NCBI GenBank assembly: GCA_964446585.1
Contig: CAYUPI010000081.1
Coordinates: forward strand, 1 to 22,698
Reading direction: 5' to 3'
Length of the DNA: 22,698 nucleotides
Origin: CAYUPI01 sp964446585
Lineage (GTDB): Bacteria; Verrucomicrobiota; Verrucomicrobiia; Limisphaerales; UBA8199
Shown here: one piece after another, positions 16,045-22,698 of the stretch
How the letters are laid out: each line of letters begins with the position of its first letter
Position numbering within the stretch: position 1 is the first letter of the stretch
Translations under genes and position numbers: made by a program
Notes under the pieces: generated by a model
What the model was told of the DNA's origin: nothing
What the model saw: the letters and a program-made list of their open reading frames with translations, nothing else
Database searches by the model: none

Positions 16045-17664
16045 TCAGTTCTTGCCCGACGTGATTTCGCAATCTGCCGACGCGATTTGTTGCCTGGCGG
16101 GGAGATTTACCGCCTGGAGGAATCCTCGCGCCTTGGCCAGCGTTTCCTCGTATTCGGCCTCCGGAATCGAATCCGCGACGATGCCGGCGCCGGTGTGAAA
16201 ATAAGCAAAGCCGCATTTGCAAATAGCCGCGCGAATAAGGATGCTTAGCTGGCTTTCCCGGTTGAACCCGAGGTATCCCAGCGCGCCGGTATAAGGGCCA
16301 CGGGAAATCGGCTCCAGCTCATCGATGATTTCCATGGCGCGGAATTTTGGAGCGCCAGTAACGCTGCCGCCGGGGAAACAGGAAGCGAAGGCGGAAAAAT
16401 GGGTCTGCTCGGGCCGGAGCCGCCCTTCAACCGTGCATACCAGATGCTGGACTTGCGAATAGCGCTCCAACCGAACCAGTTCGGGCACATGCACGGAACC
16501 AAATTCACATACCTTGCCGAGATCATTTCGCAGCAGATCGGTAATCATCACGAGCTCGGCCATTTCTTTCCCGCTGGTTTGCAGCTCGTAAGTGAGTTGC
16601 GCGTCGCGGGTTGGGTCGGCTGAGCGTGGCCGTGTGCCTTTGATCGGCCGCGTAAGAATTTGTTGTCCACTCAGCCGGAGGAACAGTTCCGGAGAGGAGG
16701 AGGCAATTTGGAAATCATCGCAATCCAAGTAGGCCGCGAATGGCGCCGGCGAAACCGCGCTCAAGCGCTGGAACATCTCCCAGCCGGAATACGGCCAGGC
16801 CACGGAGAGCCGCTGCGAGAGGTTGGCCTGGTAGATGTCGCCCGCGCGAATGTAATCCTGTGCGCGGCAGATGCGAGCCAGGAACTCGTCTCGGCTGAGG
16901 TTGGAAGAATTGGTTTCCTCGCCACGGAGAGGACCTCTCGCGAGCTGGAGAGAGCCGCTTGCCGCTTGCATCGGAGTGCGCCCGTCCCCGGGCGCTGCAA
17001 GGTACGCAAGCACGCCATCCTTGGAGTGTTGGAACTCGCTTGCTCCGTTGGGGCTAGCTGCGCCCGAGGACGAGCGCACTCCGGGTCCAATGGCTCTGGC
17101 GTCGGGGCGGAGTTGAGCGTTCCAATCCTGGAGTTGCTCCTGCGCTCGTTGCTCCGTGCGCGAACCATCCAGTCCAAGCCCGGTGGCGACGATCCAGGTC
17201 TTCGACAGGCGATGATCGAACACGACCAGGCTGGCGTAGAACCCGACCTGGCAATCCGGCAGTTCGAGATCATTGATGGCGCGGCGAGTGAGCTTGGGTT
17301 CGACGAAATTTTTTAGATCGTAGCCCCAGTAACCGAAACAGCCCCCCAATGGAAACGGGAAATCCACTTCATCGGGCAACTCATAACGCGCCATGAGGCT
17401 CTCGAGCAGCCGCCAGGGATCGCCAAACTGGACCTGGCCGCCGCCGGAGCATCGCAACTCACACCGCGAACCGAAGGAGCGGAAGGTCAGGAAAGGTTGG
17501 GTCGTCAGGAACGAGTAGCGGGCCGGGGCCGAATTGAACAGGGCGCTGCGCAGAAGCACGAGATTGGACGGCCGCGCGCCGCGGGCAGGGCTCGGCGCGA
17601 GCATGCGCGACACCAACGACTCTGGCGTCCCGGCTGCAGAAACTTCTTCGACGAGCGTTCGCAT
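16045..17664 (-). CDS. pabB: Aminodeoxychorismate synthase component I (PabB)
   Basis: A 539-residue chorismate-using enzyme that aminates chorismate to 4-amino-4-deoxychorismate. The N-terminal domain (1 to about 185) has FPFPLGGCFGYWGYDLKNFVEP. The core (about 250-520) has SRDEFLARICRAQDYIRAGDIYQANLSQ, SSPELFLRL, RPIKGTRPRS, KEMAELVMITDLLRNDLGKV, FPGGSVTGAPKFRAMEIIDELE, and GAGIVADSIPEAEYEETLAKA. Lys342 in PIKGT is the PabB-type residue where anthranilate synthase (TrpE) has Ala, which decides the assignment. The ATG at 17664 sits 31 nt after the upstream peptidase gene; an ATG at 17718 would overlap that gene by 23 nt. Residues about 195-231 come from a palindromic repeat lying in frame in the interdomain linker (16973-17082). 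The glutaminase partner PabA is not in the window. pabC follows after 34 nt. Confidence 0.92.
   Translation of the reverse strand: MRTLVEEVSAAGTPESLVSRMLAPSPARGARPSNLVLLRSALFNSAPARYSFLTTQPFLTFRSFGSRCELRCSGGGQVQFGDPWRLLESLMARYELPDEVDFPFPLGGCFGYWGYDLKNFVEPKLTRRAINDLELPDCQVGFYASLVVFDHRLSKTWIVATGLGLDGSRTEQRAQEQLQDWNAQLRPDARAIGPGVRSSSGAASPNGASEFQHSKDGVLAYLAAPGDGRTPMQAASGSLQLARGPLRGEETNSSNLSRDEFLARICRAQDYIRAGDIYQANLSQRLSVAWPYSGWEMFQRLSAVSPAPFAAYLDCDDFQIASSSPELFLRLSGQQILTRPIKGTRPRSADPTRDAQLTYELQTSGKEMAELVMITDLLRNDLGKVCEFGSVHVPELVRLERYSQVQHLVCTVEGRLRPEQTHFSAFASCFPGGSVTGAPKFRAMEIIDELEPISRGPYTGALGYLGFNRESQLSILIRAAICKCGFAYFHTGAGIVADSIPEAEYEETLAKARGFLQAVNLPARQQIASADCEITSGKN
16973..17082. repeat. REPIN-like inverted pair of hairpins inside the pabB coding sequence
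   Basis: The left unit (16973-17000) is GGAGT, GCGCCCG, loop TCCC, CGGGCGC, TGCAA. A second unit in opposite orientation lies at 17055-17082 (GCGCTCG, TCCT, CGGGCGC, with one G-T wobble) and matches the first at 24 of 28 positions. A nested pair, GCAAGC (17006-17011) and GCTTGC (17038-17043), sits between them. The whole 110-nt palindromic unit is read through in frame by pabB in the linker between its two domains. A single hairpin of the same design occurs at 12836-12863. Confidence 0.72.
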
Positions 17665-17695
17665 GGACGAGCGATTCTTGCACGATTTATTGCCG

Positions 17696-18964
17696 CTACG
17701 AGAACTTTTTGACCACACGAGTCACTTCACGTTCGGTCTTCAATGGACTGACCAGCGCCAGGTTCAGTCGTTCCGGTCGAAAAAAGTCGCGCGCCGCAGC
17801 GCGGAGTTCGGACGGAGTAACGTCTCGAAGCCGCCGTTTGATTTCCTTGGGACGGTCGATCCGCCCGTAACCGAGCAATAGTTCGCCCACCCAGTTCATT
17901 TGGCCATCTGCGCTTTCGAGATTCAGATCGATCTGGCCGAGGACATAATCACGTGCCCGGCGTAGCTCGGCAGAACCGGGCGGCGAGTCCGTCAAACGCC
18001 GCAATTCCTTCAGGATCAGCCTCAAGGTCGGGATGAGTTTGTCCACCTCCAGCCCGGCCGAGATCACCAGATCCCCCGTGTCGGCGAAAAAACTGGGCGT
18101 GGTGTAGATGGAATAAACCAAGCCGCGGTCCTCGCGCACGACCTGAAAGAGTCGCGAGCTCATGTTCTCGCCGAGAATCGTGCTGAGCAGGCGCAAGGCA
18201 AAACGGCGCTGATCGTGACGCGAACAAGTGCGCAGGCCCAAGGCTATTTGCGTCTGCTCGGTATCTTTCGTCAACAACCGAATCCGCGGCGCGAGTTGGT
18301 TATTCCTTGCCGCGGCAAACCGTGGGCGCTCGCCGGGATGAAGTCGGCGGGCATATGGGGTCACCGCCCGGACCAACCGGCGATGGGTGACGTTGCCGGC
18401 GGCGACTACGCAGGCGTTGCCGGCGAGATAATTTTGGCGGAGGTAGCCGATCAGCTCGGGCCGACGCATCCGCTCGAGTGTTTCGTGGGTGCCGGTGATG
18501 GCGCGGCCGAGGGGTTGGTCGGGCCAGCAAGTCGCATTCAGCAATTCCTGGACCTGGTGCTGTGGTTGGTCCAGGTACATGGCGATCTCTTCCTTGATGA
18601 CCTCGCGTTCCTTGGCGATGTCGGGCCCGGCGAACCTGGATTCCAGCAGCATGTCCATCAGCACGTCCAGCAGGTCCTTTAAATGCTGTCGGCCCGCGCG
18701 GGCGTGGAAGCAGGTGGTCTCCTCGCTCGTGAAGGCGTTGAGATAACCGCCGAGGCCTTCGATGGCTTGCGAAATCTCCCTGGCAGAGCGCCGCCGAGTG
18801 CCTTTGAAAAGCAGATGCTCAATGAAGTGGCAGACTCCGTTGAGAGGAGCAGGCTCGTACCTTGAGCCAATTCCGAGCCACAAGCCGACGCTAACGCTGG
18901 CCAGATGCGGCATCTCCGCCGTGGCAACCGTCAGTCCATTGCTGAGTCGAGTGACGCGATACAT
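17696..18964 (-). CDS. Zinc-dependent M16 (insulinase/processing-peptidase-like) peptidase
   Basis: A 422-residue M16-type metallopeptidase. The inverted zinc motif H46-F-I-E49-H50 (GVCHFIEHLLFKGT) and third ligand Glu126 in EREVIKEEI are at the exact spacing of the family (H-x-x-E-H-x75-E). GGYLNAFTSEETTCFHA follows the motif as usual. The C-terminal half carries SSRLFQVVREDRGLVYSIYT with the substrate-binding Arg/Tyr. The length fits the bacterial YmxG-like or processing-peptidase-like subgroup, whose substrates are generally unknown. No signal peptide is seen, so it is probably cytoplasmic. It starts three bases after the LOG stop codon, implying translational coupling, and pabB follows 31 nt later. 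This places it in the middle of a four-gene transcription unit. Confidence 0.93.
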   Translation of the reverse strand: MYRVTRLSNGLTVATAEMPHLASVSVGLWLGIGSRYEPAPLNGVCHFIEHLLFKGTRRRSAREISQAIEGLGGYLNAFTSEETTCFHARAGRQHLKDLLDVLMDMLLESRFAGPDIAKEREVIKEEIAMYLDQPQHQVQELLNATCWPDQPLGRAITGTHETLERMRRPELIGYLRQNYLAGNACVVAAGNVTHRRLVRAVTPYARRLHPGERPRFAAARNNQLAPRIRLLTKDTEQTQIALGLRTCSRHDQRRFALRLLSTILGENMSSRLFQVVREDRGLVYSIYTTPSFFADTGDLVISAGLEVDKLIPTLRLILKELRRLTDSPPGSAELRRARDYVLGQIDLNLESADGQMNWVGELLLGYGRIDRPKEIKRRLRDVTPSELRAAARDFFRPERLNLALVSPLKTEREVTRVVKKFS

Positions 18965-18967
18965 TGA

Positions 18968-19651
18968 TTACGCGAAGGCCCTGGGCATTACCTCGGGCGG
19001 GCCGACGCGCCGCTCATAATCCAAGATGGTGTCCACCACCTCCTGCGGGTCGTCCGTCATTTGGAACAAGTCCAGGTCACCAGGACTGATGTAGTTGGTG
19101 TGCACCAGCTCCCGTTTCATCCATTGAACCAGACCGCGCCAGTGTTTGCGCCCAAAGAGAATCAATGGAAACTCGGGGATCCGCTGGGTCTGCACAAGCG
19201 TGACCACCTCGAAAAACTCATCCAGCGTGCCAAAACCGCCTGGAAGGAACACAAATCCGATGCTGTATTTGACGAAGCAGACTTTGCGCGAGAAAAAGTA
19301 ATGGAAATGGATGGGCACGTTCGTGTAACGGTTCCCCTTTTGCTCATGCGGCAGTTCAATGTTGAGGCCCACGGATTTCCCCTTGGCCAATGCTGCTCCT
19401 TTGTTGGCGGCTTCCATGACGCCTGGACCGCCGCCGGTGATCACCGCCAGATGATTTTTTGCCAGGCCCCGCGCCAACTCGACTGTTGCCGTGTAATACG
19501 GATCGCGGCGGGACATGCGCGCTGAACCGAAAATCGTCACTCCGGGACCGACCTGGGACAGCATTTCGAATGAATCCACAAACTCGGCCATGATCCGGAA
19601 AACCCGCCACGGATCTTCCTTGATGAAGCTATTCTTGGTCTGGTCGTTCAT
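18968..19651 (-). CDS. LOG family protein (lysine decarboxylase-like / cytokinin riboside phosphoribohydrolase fold)
   Basis: A 227-residue Rossmann-fold protein of the LOG family (TIGR00730-like). The nucleotide-binding segments are VITGGGPGVMEAANKGA (70-86) and FLPGGFGTLDEFFEV (135-149), the latter being the PGGxGTxxE signature with Glu145. Plant and bacterial LOG proteins cleave ribose 5-phosphate from (cytokinin) nucleoside monophosphates; in many bacteria the physiological substrate is AMP-like or unknown. The older label lysine decarboxylase is misleading. I begin at ATG 19651 (MNDQTKNSFIKEDPW); the frame is open further upstream to 19888 but that extension is antisense-like and absent from the family. 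It is the first gene of the LOG - M16 - pabB - pabC cluster. Its 5' end (19578-19696) is duplicated at 20548-20666. Confidence 0.9.
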   Translation of the reverse strand: MNDQTKNSFIKEDPWRVFRIMAEFVDSFEMLSQVGPGVTIFGSARMSRRDPYYTATVELARGLAKNHLAVITGGGPGVMEAANKGAALAKGKSVGLNIELPHEQKGNRYTNVPIHFHYFFSRKVCFVKYSIGFVFLPGGFGTLDEFFEVVTLVQTQRIPEFPLILFGRKHWRGLVQWMKRELVHTNYISPGDLDLFQMTDDPQEVVDTILDYERRVGPPEVMPRAFA

Positions 19652-19696
19652 CGCGGCAGGATAACAGTCCAGGTGAATTGTCCCAAGCGCCAACCT
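19578..19696 (-). repeat. 119-bp duplication, copy A (5' end and leader of the LOG gene)
   Basis: It aligns without gaps to 20548-20666, on the same strand and exactly 970 bp away, with about 98 of 119 positions matching by hand. It covers the first 24 or so LOG codons plus about 45 nt of leader, ending in a shared CCCAAGCGCCAACCT (plus strand). Similarity stops abruptly on both sides. Together with copy B it brackets the five-repeat gene. Confidence 0.85.
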
Positions 19697-19716
19697 TGAA
19701 GGGGCGGAAGGAACGA

Positions 19717-20478
19717 TCAGCGACGGAGCCGAAAGCGTCGCTGTCGGCCGCACCGCTGTTGCCAGTAAAAATTCGGGATGCCGAGCTTCTGGCGCCGGAT
19801 ACACACAGTCTCGATTGCGCGCCCAAGTTGTGCTGCGACCTCGGTGTCGCTTGCGGTTCCAAGCAGCGCGTCCTCCTGCGCGGTCCATGGCTTGCGATGG
19901 GCGTAAGAGACGGGAATGCGCAGCCGCCGGCGGCGATGCGCAACGGCGAGGCCAGAGAGCCTCATCCGGACTGCCAGCTTGCCATCAGTCATCGTGCCCA
20001 GCAGCGCGTCCTCCGCGGCTGTCCATTGGTGCGAAATGGCGTTGAACTTCGGGATTTTCAGGAGGATGCGCCGGGCTTCGACAGCTTTATGGCCGCGCTT
20101 GAGGCGCCGAGCCAGTTGCTCGTCAGGCATGGTGCCCAGCAGCTTGTTTTCTTTGCGCGTCCACAGTCTGCCTTTGGGCAAAGGGCGCAGTGCCGGGATC
20201 TGAAGCCGAATTCGCTGGTTCCGGACAACTTCGTAAGTCCGACGGAGACGCCGAGCTAATTCGGCATCGGTGAAGCGTCCGAGCATCCTAATTTCACGTG
20301 CGGTCCAGCGGCGCGGCGGGATAGGCAGGTAAATGCGGAGGCGTTCGCGTTCGGCGATCACTTCTTTGATGGTGCGGCGGAAGCGCCTGGCAAGAACAGA
20401 GTCAGCGGACTTGCCGAGTTGCCTCAATTCGGTTGGCGTCCAGGGCTGGCTGCGCCGGGTCTTCCTTGGCGTTGGCAT
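19717..20478 (-). CDS. Protein of five tandem SANT/Myb-like helix-turn-helix repeats
   Basis: A 253-residue very basic protein made of five degenerate repeats. Each opens with Trp-Thr (Trp13, Trp58, Trp106, Trp152, Trp198; spacing 45-48). The consensus is roughly W-T-x-x-E-x-x-L-L-G-T-x-x-D-x-x-L-A-x-R-L-x-R, then A-V-x-x-R-R-x-x-L-x-I-P. The predicted pattern is three short helices per repeat with Arg/Lys-rich third helices, like SANT/Myb or other simple HTH units, so nucleic-acid binding is likely. Repeats 3-5 are most alike (ALLGTMTD, ALLGTASD), including at DNA level, which suggests amplification at the C-terminal end. There is no nuclease, recombinase or sensor domain, and the tail is a basic stretch (QRCGRQRRFRLRR). 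The ATG at 20478 has only a distant GGAG. It lies 65 nt upstream of the LOG gene and is flanked by the 119-bp duplication. Its function is unknown. Confidence 0.78.
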   Translation of the reverse strand: MPTPRKTRRSQPWTPTELRQLGKSADSVLARRFRRTIKEVIAERERLRIYLPIPPRRWTAREIRMLGRFTDAELARRLRRTYEVVRNQRIRLQIPALRPLPKGRLWTRKENKLLGTMPDEQLARRLKRGHKAVEARRILLKIPKFNAISHQWTAAEDALLGTMTDGKLAVRMRLSGLAVAHRRRRLRIPVSYAHRKPWTAQEDALLGTASDTEVAAQLGRAIETVCIRRQKLGIPNFYWQQRCGRQRRFRLRR

Positions 20479-20537
20479 GCGGTTAAGGCTCCACTGATTT
20501 TATTGGGGTTGCCAAGACAAGGACATTTTCATCCGGG

Positions 20538-20621
20538 TCACACATCTACAAACTCGGCCATGATGCGGAAGATTCGCCACGGATCTTCCTTGATGAAGCT
20601 GCTCTTCGTTTGGACGTTCAT
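20538..20621 (-). pseudogene. Truncated LOG gene start (27-codon remnant)
   Basis: An ATG at 20621 opens MNVQTKSSFIKEDPWRIFRI, continuing MAEFVDV to a stop. This is nearly identical to the start of the intact LOG protein (MNDQTKNSFIKEDPWRVFRI, then MAEFVDSF). Similarity ends at codon 25-26 and the frame stops at once. It is part of duplication copy B. Coding changes are mostly conservative, suggesting the parent was once functional or that the piece came from a related genome. It lies 60 nt upstream of the five-repeat gene. Confidence 0.8.
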
Positions 20622-20666
20622 CGCCGCAAGATAGCAACCCCGGCTCCAGGTCCCAAGCGCCAACCT
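20548..20666 (-). repeat. 119-bp duplication, copy B (upstream of the five-repeat gene)
   Basis: The counterpart of 19578-19696 with no net insertion or deletion. It contains the truncated LOG start and the same leader, which may carry a promoter or translation signal. In this position it precedes the five-repeat gene, so that gene may have acquired the LOG leader. The rest of 20479-20723 shows no further recognisable feature. Confidence 0.85.
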
Positions 20667-20723
20667 CGGCAATGGATTCAGGCGCGCTTTTGAACTGTTG
20701 CTATCCCGGCCACGCCGGTTATC

Positions 20724-21290
20724 ATGGCTCGGGTCATGAGAGCTCCTTTATTCCAGGCTGTGATCGGGCTGGCGTTGGCGGCCGGTTGCGCCAAAGATAA
20801 GGCGTACACCCCGGCGCCGACCGCCGCCGACCGTTATCCCTATACAGTTCCCCTGTCCACTCCCGGCGCCCGATTTGGCGCCTTGCCTGTGGCCGTTCAA
20901 AACGCCGTCCGTTCCGAGGCCGGCACTGCGGAAATTATCGATGCGCGCAAAGAGAGCCAGGACGGACGGACTTACTACAAAATTTCCTTCCGTGCCAGCA
21001 ACACCTTCCCGCCCCTGTACGTCGGGCCCGACGGCAGCGTGCTCAACCCCGATCTGACGGTCGCGGTACCCGCCCCGCAGCAGTTGAACCCGGAAGTCAA
21101 GCTGGCAGACCTGCCAGGGGAAGTGCGAAAGGTTCTTCAGGATAAGCCATTCACTTTGGAAATCGCCTGCATCAACCAGGAATCCTGGGGTGAGCACACG
21201 GTTTACGTCGTTTCCTTCAAGGAGGATGCGCATCGTCCCAAGATGTATCTCATCGGAGATGGCACCGTGATGATCCCGATCGGGAAATAA
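20724..21290 (+). CDS. Lipoprotein with two PepSY-like repeats
   Basis: A 188-residue exported lipoprotein. A short basic start (MARVMRAPLF) and hydrophobic segment lead to the lipobox LAAGC with lipidated Cys22. Two similar modules follow, about residues 50-110 (LPVAVQNAVRSEAGTAEIIDARKE, YYKISFRA, LYVGPDGSVL) and about 125-185 (LADLPGEVRKVLQDK, VYVVSFKED, MYLIGDGTVM). The pattern of one amphipathic helix (LP-x-x-V-x-x-A/V-L/V) then beta strands and a final G-x-DG-x-V/L turn is that of PepSY-like/DUF2874-type repeats. Such proteins may inhibit or sense secreted enzymes, but no partner is evident. The start is ATG 20724 or ATG 20736 (MRAPLF); both keep the lipobox. The gene is convergent with nrdJ, with a repeat in the 130-nt gap. 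Confidence 0.82.
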   Translation: MARVMRAPLFQAVIGLALAAGCAKDKAYTPAPTAADRYPYTVPLSTPGARFGALPVAVQNAVRSEAGTAEIIDARKESQDGRTYYKISFRASNTFPPLYVGPDGSVLNPDLTVAVPAPQQLNPEVKLADLPGEVRKVLQDKPFTLEIACINQESWGEHTVYVVSFKEDAHRPKMYLIGDGTVMIPIGK

Positions 21291-21324
21291 TCTTCTCGCT
21301 TAGATATTTCACGCTTTGGTAACT

Positions 21325-21388
21325 GCCGACGTCAGTCAGCACTGATTTCCTTTGAATTGAGAATGCGCCGACTGACGTCGGCGGCTAC
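21325..21388 (+). repeat. Dispersed repeat, copy 3 of 3, with a perfect 13-bp inverted repeat
   Basis: GCCGACGTCAGTC (21325-21337) and GACTGACGTCGGC (21370-21382) are exact reverse complements separated by 32 nt, so the unit can fold into a long hairpin. The right arm alone also folds (CGCCGAC-TGAC-GTCGGCG). It aligns with 6236-6290 and with the reverse complement of 12758-12816. It sits in the convergent gap between the lipoprotein gene and nrdJ. Confidence 0.7.
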
Positions 21389-21420
21389 GTCTTTCGAATC
21401 TGCCCTGAAATTTCCTCTTA

Positions 21421-22698
21421 CTACGAGCAGCCGAGGCTCTCGCCGCAGTTCAGGCACTTGTAGCAGGCGCCGTTGCGCACGGCGACGTGGCCGCAGTTCG
21501 GGCACGTGGGCGCGTCCTGCTGGAAGTGGGCGACAGAATCGCTCAGTGTCTTTATGGTGCGGTTCGATTGAGCCGTGCCCGGCACGTGGCCATTGCTTCC
21601 ATTCTCCTCCTCTTTCAGATCGAGGAGGTCGGTGTCCTCCGCCAGCGGCAGTTCAGGTACCGGGCGGTTCACCTTTTTTTTAACTTCTTCAAGCAACCCG
21701 GGCATGGCCAGCTCCGGCTGATTGCGATTGAGCGCGTTGGCCTCGCGATAGCCGGGGATAAATTGGAACGCCATCCAGCGGAAGACGTAATCGGTAATCG
21801 AGAAGGCGTTGCGAATCTCGGAGTTTTTGGTGAACCCGGAAGGCTCGAATCGTTGATGAGCAAATTTTCGCACGAGCGCTTCCAGGGGTACGCCGTACTG
21901 CAGCGCCATGCTCGTCAAAGTGCCGATGCCGTCCATCAAGCCGCCGATGGTTGAGCCTTCCTTGGCCATGGTAATGAACAACTCTCCCGGCTGGCCGTCG
22001 TCGAACAAGCCGACCGTGAGATAACCCTCGTGGCCGGCGATGTCGAACTTGTGGGTAATGGCGGTGCGGGTATCGCTCAGGCGCCGGCGCAGCGGCTTGC
22101 CGGCCAGCTCGCGCAGGCGGGCCACTTCGCTCTCCAGTTCCTTGATCCGGGCTTCCACCGCCGCAACATCTTCTCCGCTTTGGTCGCCGCCTTCGTTGGT
22201 CCGCCGGGTGTTGAGCGGTTGCGAGCGTTTCGAGCCGTCGCGGTAAATAGCGACGCACTTGAGACCCATCCTCCAGGCCTGCACATAGGCGTCCCTGATA
22301 TCGGCCACCATGCTGTCGGAGGGCATATTGACTGTTTTGGAAATCGCGCCGCTGATGAATGGTTGCGCCGCCGCCATCATTTTGAGATGCGCCAGATACT
22401 GGATGCTACGCTTGCCCCGATAAGGTTTGAAGGCGCAATCGAACACCGGTAGATGCTCGGGCTTGAGTCCACTGCTGACTTTCTGGCCCTCTTCCACCAC
22501 ATCCTCGATCGTGTCGTATTTCTCGATGTGGGCGATAATGCGCTCGCACTCCTGGGCACTGTAGCCCAGCCGGCGCAAAGCTTCCGGAACGGTCCGATTG
22601 ACAATTTTTAACAAGCCGCCGCCCGCCAGCAATTTATATTTGACCAGCGCGATGTCCGGTTCGATGCCCGTCGTGTCGCAGTCCATCAGGAAGGCGAT
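21421..22698 (-). CDS. nrdJ: Adenosylcobalamin-dependent (class II) ribonucleotide reductase NrdJ, C-terminal part
   Basis: The visible 425 residues are the C-terminal part of a class II ribonucleotide reductase, which reduces ribonucleotides to deoxyribonucleotides using a B12-derived radical without needing oxygen. The chain enters the window in frame (IAFLMDCDTTGIEPDIALVKYKLLAGGG) and continues with RTVPEALRRLGYSAQE, QPFISGAISKTVNMPSD and AWRMGLKCVAIYRDGSKRSQPL. A charged, coiled-coil-like linker (VAAVEARIKELESEVARLREL) leads to the TSCPD-type domain (HEGYLTVGLFDDGQPGELFITMAKEGSTIGGLMDGIG). The C-terminus carries a zinc-ribbon-like set of cysteines (CPNCGHVAVRNGACYKCLNCGESLGC). This organisation matches the large, about 1000-residue, NrdJ of many environmental bacteria. 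The 5' part, with the radical-site and most substrate-binding residues, lies beyond the window edge. No fault is visible. Confidence 0.93.
   Translation of the reverse strand: MAFLMDCDTTGIEPDIALVKYKLLAGGGLLKIVNRTVPEALRRLGYSAQECERIIAHIEKYDTIEDVVEEGQKVSSGLKPEHLPVFDCAFKPYRGKRSIQYLAHLKMMAAAQPFISGAISKTVNMPSDSMVADIRDAYVQAWRMGLKCVAIYRDGSKRSQPLNTRRTNEGGDQSGEDVAAVEARIKELESEVARLRELAGKPLRRRLSDTRTAITHKFDIAGHEGYLTVGLFDDGQPGELFITMAKEGSTIGGLMDGIGTLTSMALQYGVPLEALVRKFAHQRFEPSGFTKNSEIRNAFSITDYVFRWMAFQFIPGYREANALNRNQPELAMPGLLEEVKKKVNRPVPELPLAEDTDLLDLKEEENGSNGHVPGTAQSNRTIKTLSDSVAHFQQDAPTCPNCGHVAVRNGACYKCLNCGESLGCS

Noticed and set aside
16660..17316. A 218-codon plus-strand open frame
   Set aside because: It is antisense to pabB, whose motifs are complete; the opening is a by-product of GC-rich codon use.
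19717..20478. The five repeats as a CRISPR-like or simple DNA repeat
   Set aside because: Unit length fits codons, the periodicity is at protein level (45-48 residues), and the DNA copies are too diverged for a CRISPR or simple tandem repeat.

Overview
The window looks like a chromosomal segment of a Gram-negative bacterium of the Verrucomicrobiota, most likely the Pedosphaera/Limisphaerales group. This is inferred from gene content, not from a marker gene. The clues are an LptD-type outer-membrane assembly protein, a type II/IV prepilin with the FTLIELLVVIAIIAIL segment typical of that phylum, a secreted protein ending in an FRL-terminated C-terminal domain, a B12-dependent ribonucleotide reductase, weak Shine-Dalgarno sequences, and many short GC-rich palindromic repeats lying between genes and also inside them. 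It reads as ordinary chromosome with an accessory flavour near 19.5-20.7 kb. No RNA gene, CRISPR array, transposase or phage gene was seen.

Layout. 1-0.3 kb: a truncated PQQ-type beta-propeller gene (-). 0.4-4.6 kb: a MalK/UgpC-like ABC ATPase followed closely by a 991-residue fusion of an ABC-2-type multi-spanning membrane domain to a seven-motif RCC1-like domain (+). 4.7-6.2 kb: a fused SpmA-SpmB membrane protein carrying an in-frame palindromic insertion. 6.3-8.9 kb: a pseudopilin and a large secreted protein (-). 9.06-10.0 kb: a secreted alpha/beta hydrolase (+). 10.2-12.7 kb: a small conserved-looking gene (-) divergent from lptD (+). 12.7-13.0 kb: a repeat cluster. 13.0-15.2 kb: divergent WecG/TagA-type and GT4-type glycosyltransferases. 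15.1-19.65 kb: a tight minus-strand cluster LOG - M16 peptidase - pabB - pabC. 19.7-20.7 kb: a protein of five SANT/Myb-like helix-turn-helix repeats, bracketed by a 119-bp duplication of the LOG gene's 5' end. 20.7-21.3 kb: a PepSY-like lipoprotein (+). 21.4-22.7 kb: the C-terminal part of class II ribonucleotide reductase NrdJ (-), running off the window.

How the genes fit together. pabB and pabC make p-aminobenzoate for folate synthesis; no pabA-like glutaminase is visible. lptD and the two glycosyltransferases concern the cell surface. The other genes look independent of each other.

The features most worth a second look are the five-repeat helix-turn-helix protein with its flanking duplication, the ABC-2/RCC1 fusion, and a network of palindromic repeats. 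One roughly 55-60 bp repeat occurs in three of the convergent gene junctions. A composite inverted-repeat element follows lptD. Related hairpins, differing by a compensatory base pair, occur after lptD and inside the pabB coding sequence.
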